A stretch of 5,191 bases of DNA from Bacillota bacterium. GTDB taxonomy: Bacteria; Bacillota; Bacilli; Lactobacillales; Enterococcaceae. Both the position numbers and the translations under genes were made by a program. The notes below the pieces were generated by a model. It was not told where the DNA came from and searched no databases. It saw only the letters and a program-made list of their open reading frames with translations. The stretch spans positions 1 through 5,191 of the forward strand of contig JAEWFE010000122.1 in the NCBI GenBank assembly GCA_023389005.1. Direction: 5' to 3'. This document shows, in pieces, positions 4,711 through 5,191 of this stretch (positions are counted from its first letter, which is position 1; every line of letters begins with the position of its first letter).

Positions 4711-5191
4711 TTATACTAACAAGGTGTGCAAAGTTGGATGCTCACTTAATTTTAAGAAGTTTGGATCAAATTGTTCGATTCTAACCAATAAACCGGGAAC
4801 ATCTTCTTTTTGTTTAGATAAAACGCCCAAGACAACCGGTCCTGTTCCGCGATTGACTTTTTTCGTGTATTCAAACAAGGTAATATCATCATTTGGACCT
4901 AAAACTTCGGTAACAAACTCTTTCAAAGCACCTGGACGTTGTGGGAAGTTTACCACAAAATAATTGATTAATCCTTGGTACATCAATGCTCGCTCTTCAA
5001 TTTCAGCCATACGATTAATATCATTATTGCCTCCACTGATGACGCAAATGACCGTTTTACCTTTGATTTCTTCTTTCAGCAATTCCAAAGCAGCTACACT
5101 CAATGCGCCGGCTGGTTCGGCTACGATAGCTTGTTTACTATAAAGATCTAAAATAGTGGAACAAACCAAGCCTTCATCCACACTAATTAGG
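4711..5191 (-). CDS. ilvA: Threonine ammonia-lyase (threonine deaminase), C-terminal part
   Basis: The last 159 full codons of a biosynthetic threonine deaminase (EC 4.3.1.19), the PLP enzyme that turns L-threonine into 2-oxobutanoate and ammonia, the entry step to isoleucine. Counting from the first full codon at 5190, the catalytic domain ends with VDEG (4-7), EPAGA (25-29) and the glycine-rich SGGN (52-55), which in this fold contacts the cofactor. Residues about 74-156 form one ACT-like regulatory domain, with FVVNFPQRPGALKEF (78-92) and GPNDDITLFEY (98-108). One such domain is the B. subtilis type of IlvA; E. coli IlvA has two. The domain usually binds isoleucine as feedback inhibitor. 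The frame continues to the right edge as LISVDEG, so the GTG at 5181 is an internal valine and the true start lies outside. A terminator follows the TAA directly, making this the last gene of its unit. Confidence 0.95.
   Translation of the reverse strand, partial: LISVDEGLVCSTILDLYSKQAIVAEPAGALSVAALELLKEEIKGKTVICVISGGNNDINRMAEIEERALMYQGLINYFVVNFPQRPGALKEFVTEVLGPNDDITLFEYTKKVNRGTGPVVLGVLSKQKEDVPGLLVRIEQFDPNFLKLSEHPTLHTLLV

Noticed and set aside
4700..4963. 87-codon plus-strand open frame beginning MHYHYTNKV
   Set aside because: It lies antisense to the well-supported ilvA frame, starts inside the ilvA terminator, has no ribosome binding site, and its protein resembles no family. It is a shadow of ilvA.

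Overview
The window is AT-rich, low-GC Gram-positive (Firmicutes) DNA. It most resembles Enterococcus or a close relative in the Enterococcaceae. This rests on protein families (a Bacillus-type CCA-adding enzyme, a YitT-type membrane protein, the YpiA/YpiB pair), AAAGGAG-type ribosome binding sites and TGn-extended -10 promoters. The genus is inferred from the look of the proteins and not proven.

Layout from left to right. The start of an unrecognised gene runs leftward off the window (1-149). Behind it lie a candidate promoter, a cre-like CcpA site and a small leader hairpin (174-247). An AT-rich spacer without a gene follows (about 248-402). cca, the tRNA CCA-adding enzyme, is on the minus strand (403-1614). 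A divergent promoter region (1615-1819) separates it from a YitT/DUF161 membrane protein on the plus strand (1820-2707). That gene converges on ypiB across a 43-base gap that is almost entirely one hairpin, probably a terminator for both strands. ypiA (TPR protein, 3302-4573) and ypiB (UPF0302/IDEAL protein, best start at 3284) form a two-gene minus-strand operon, with ypiA upstream. To its right, a strong intrinsic terminator closes ilvA, biosynthetic threonine deaminase, of which only the last 159 full codons are present (4711-5191).

The genes are core functions: tRNA 3'-end maturation, a membrane protein of unknown substrate, a conserved TPR/IDEAL pair of unknown role, and the first step from threonine to isoleucine. 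They appear to be five separate transcription units and do not form one pathway. I found no mobile element, CRISPR array, rRNA or tRNA gene, phage gene or defence gene. I also found no convincing new system. The points most worth checking are regulatory: the cre-like site over the promoter of the truncated left-hand gene, the hairpin just before its ribosome binding site, and the close divergent promoters between cca and the YitT gene. Two start-codon calls also matter for anyone reusing the annotation: ypiB should start at 3284, and ilvA has no start in the window.
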